This document shows, in pieces, positions 63,500 to 64,000 of a stretch of DNA of 64,000 nt; positions within the stretch are counted from its first letter, which is position 1, and the number at the start of each line of letters is the position of its first letter. The notes beneath the pieces were generated by a model. That model was not told where the DNA came from. It saw nothing but the letters and a program-made list of their open reading frames with translations, and did not search any database. Source of the stretch: Leptospira meyeri (GTDB lineage: Bacteria; Spirochaetota; Leptospiria; Leptospirales; Leptospiraceae); NCBI RefSeq assembly GCF_004368965.1, contig NZ_SORO01000002.1:186001-250000 (forward strand), given 5' to 3'. Made by a program: the position numbers and the translations under genes.

Positions 63500-64000
63500 A
63501 TGATTCTAAAAAGTATCAAACCAATTTTTTTATTTTTTAATTCAAAACAATGGCTTACCGTTTCGTCTTTTGTTTTGATTTGGGGAGTCAGCACTCTAAC
63601 ATATTGGAAAAAATATGAATGGAACCCCAGTTCTATGGTGAACTTTGGTTATGAGTTTGCTTTGCAAAATCAGAAAGAAACGCCAGAGCAGGCCATCTTA
63701 TTCAAAGGGGAAGCGGGAGACCTGGGGGCAGGTTATGATGGCCAAATTTTTTACTATTTTTCACGACCACTTTCAGAGTTTAATTTGAATTGGCCGAAGG
63801 GATTTGATGAATCCTACCGGGCACCTAGAATTGGTTATCCTCTGTTAATTGCTCTTTTTGGTTTTTTTGGTAAAACCATTGCAATTTTCGGAATGTATTT
63901 TTGGAATATTTGTCTTACTCTTGTTTCTTATTTTTATTTGCGCAAACTTCTAAATGAAGAAACAAAACCGTATGCAATTTTGTATTTGCTTAGCCCATAT
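63500..64000 (+). CDS. Multi-pass membrane protein, probable GT-C-like glycosyltransferase (cut by window end)
   Basis: 167 codons from the ATG at 63500 to the edge. An N-terminal helix (about 20-36) is followed by a loop with GAGYDGQIFYYF, a motif seen in membrane glycosyltransferases of the AZOBR/GT-C type, then further helices (about 118-150). It follows the SGNH gene by 22 nt and belongs to the same glycan operon. The C-terminal part is out of the window. Confidence 0.7.
   Translation, partial: MILKSIKPIFLFFNSKQWLTVSSFVLIWGVSTLTYWKKYEWNPSSMVNFGYEFALQNQKETPEQAILFKGEAGDLGAGYDGQIFYYFSRPLSEFNLNWPKGFDESYRAPRIGYPLLIALFGFFGKTIAIFGMYFWNICLTLVSYFYLRKLLNEETKPYAILYLLSPY

Noticed and set aside
1..64000. 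CRISPR arrays, insertion sequences, phage or integrase genes
   Set aside because: No repeat-spacer arrays, terminal inverted repeats with transposases, or recombinase motifs were found.

Overview
The window reads as a piece of the chromosome of a Leptospira species, most likely a free-living (saprophytic) one. The signs are gram-negative envelope genes combined with loose spirochaete-type lipoprotein boxes (FIANC, FFNC, LFILSC, FGFGC), many short signal-peptide proteins of unknown function, SGNH-like proteins resembling the Leptospira DUF1574 family, frequent GTG/TTG starts, moderate AT richness, and a metabolic set (cbb3 oxidase, GltBD, methylmalonyl-CoA mutase) that fits an environmental leptospire. 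The genus call is inferred from gene content. I saw no rRNA, tRNA, CRISPR array, insertion sequence or phage. The window is cut at both ends inside genes.

Layout. 1-5638 (minus) is a complete cbb3-oxidase cluster ccoNOQP-ccoG-fixH-ccoI, with a 22-bp FNR/CRP-type palindrome upstream. 5832-15331 (minus) holds a coiled-coil membrane protein, gltBD, and a cheD-HDOD-aroK group. 15392-17549 (plus) holds a TraB-family protein and a copper-storage locus (lipoprotein plus 13-Cys Csp). 17637-20646 holds a degenerate alpha/beta hydrolase, a UDP-sugar pyrophosphorylase and small exported proteins. 20688-24413 (minus) is an ExbB-TonB-pseudopeptidase/FN3 operon. 24520-30053 (plus) holds a GT-C membrane glycosyltransferase, an RND pump and a PilZ protein. 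30104-31983 is a NarL-type two-component pair, followed by a 580-bp gap with two copies of a dyad operator. 32565-34820 holds a small lipoprotein and a DUF4105 protein.

34839-40314 (minus) is the methylmalonyl-CoA module (mutA, mutB, terminator, meaB). 40380-43247 (plus) holds a YhhN protein, a ferritin-like protein with a histone-H1-like tail, a DUF2505 protein and an EamA transporter. 43288-45930 holds an ECF sigma factor coupled to an ABM-domain protein, a lipoprotein whose ribosome site lies in a 33-bp palindrome, and a DUF302 gene behind a CsoR/CstR-like operator. 46569-54433 (plus) looks like one eight-gene operon: speE, three envelope proteins (one an HExxH lipoprotein), pyrF, an FAD oxidoreductase, DUF1365 and a CFA-synthase-like methyltransferase. 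54532-64000 holds SRPBCC and unknown proteins, an M30-like metallopeptidase lipoprotein, and a surface-glycan locus (sugar nucleotidyltransferase-GT2 fusion, epimerase, GT2, SGNH protein, membrane protein).

The best candidates for something undescribed are: the ExbB-TonB operon without ExbD whose third gene is a cysteine-free papain fold with FN3 repeats; the 33-bp palindrome over a ribosome-binding site; the ferritin-like protein with an H1-like tail; the two dyads after the two-component system; the PilZ gene whose AUG sits in a hairpin loop; and a sugar epimerase homologue lacking the catalytic tyrosine.
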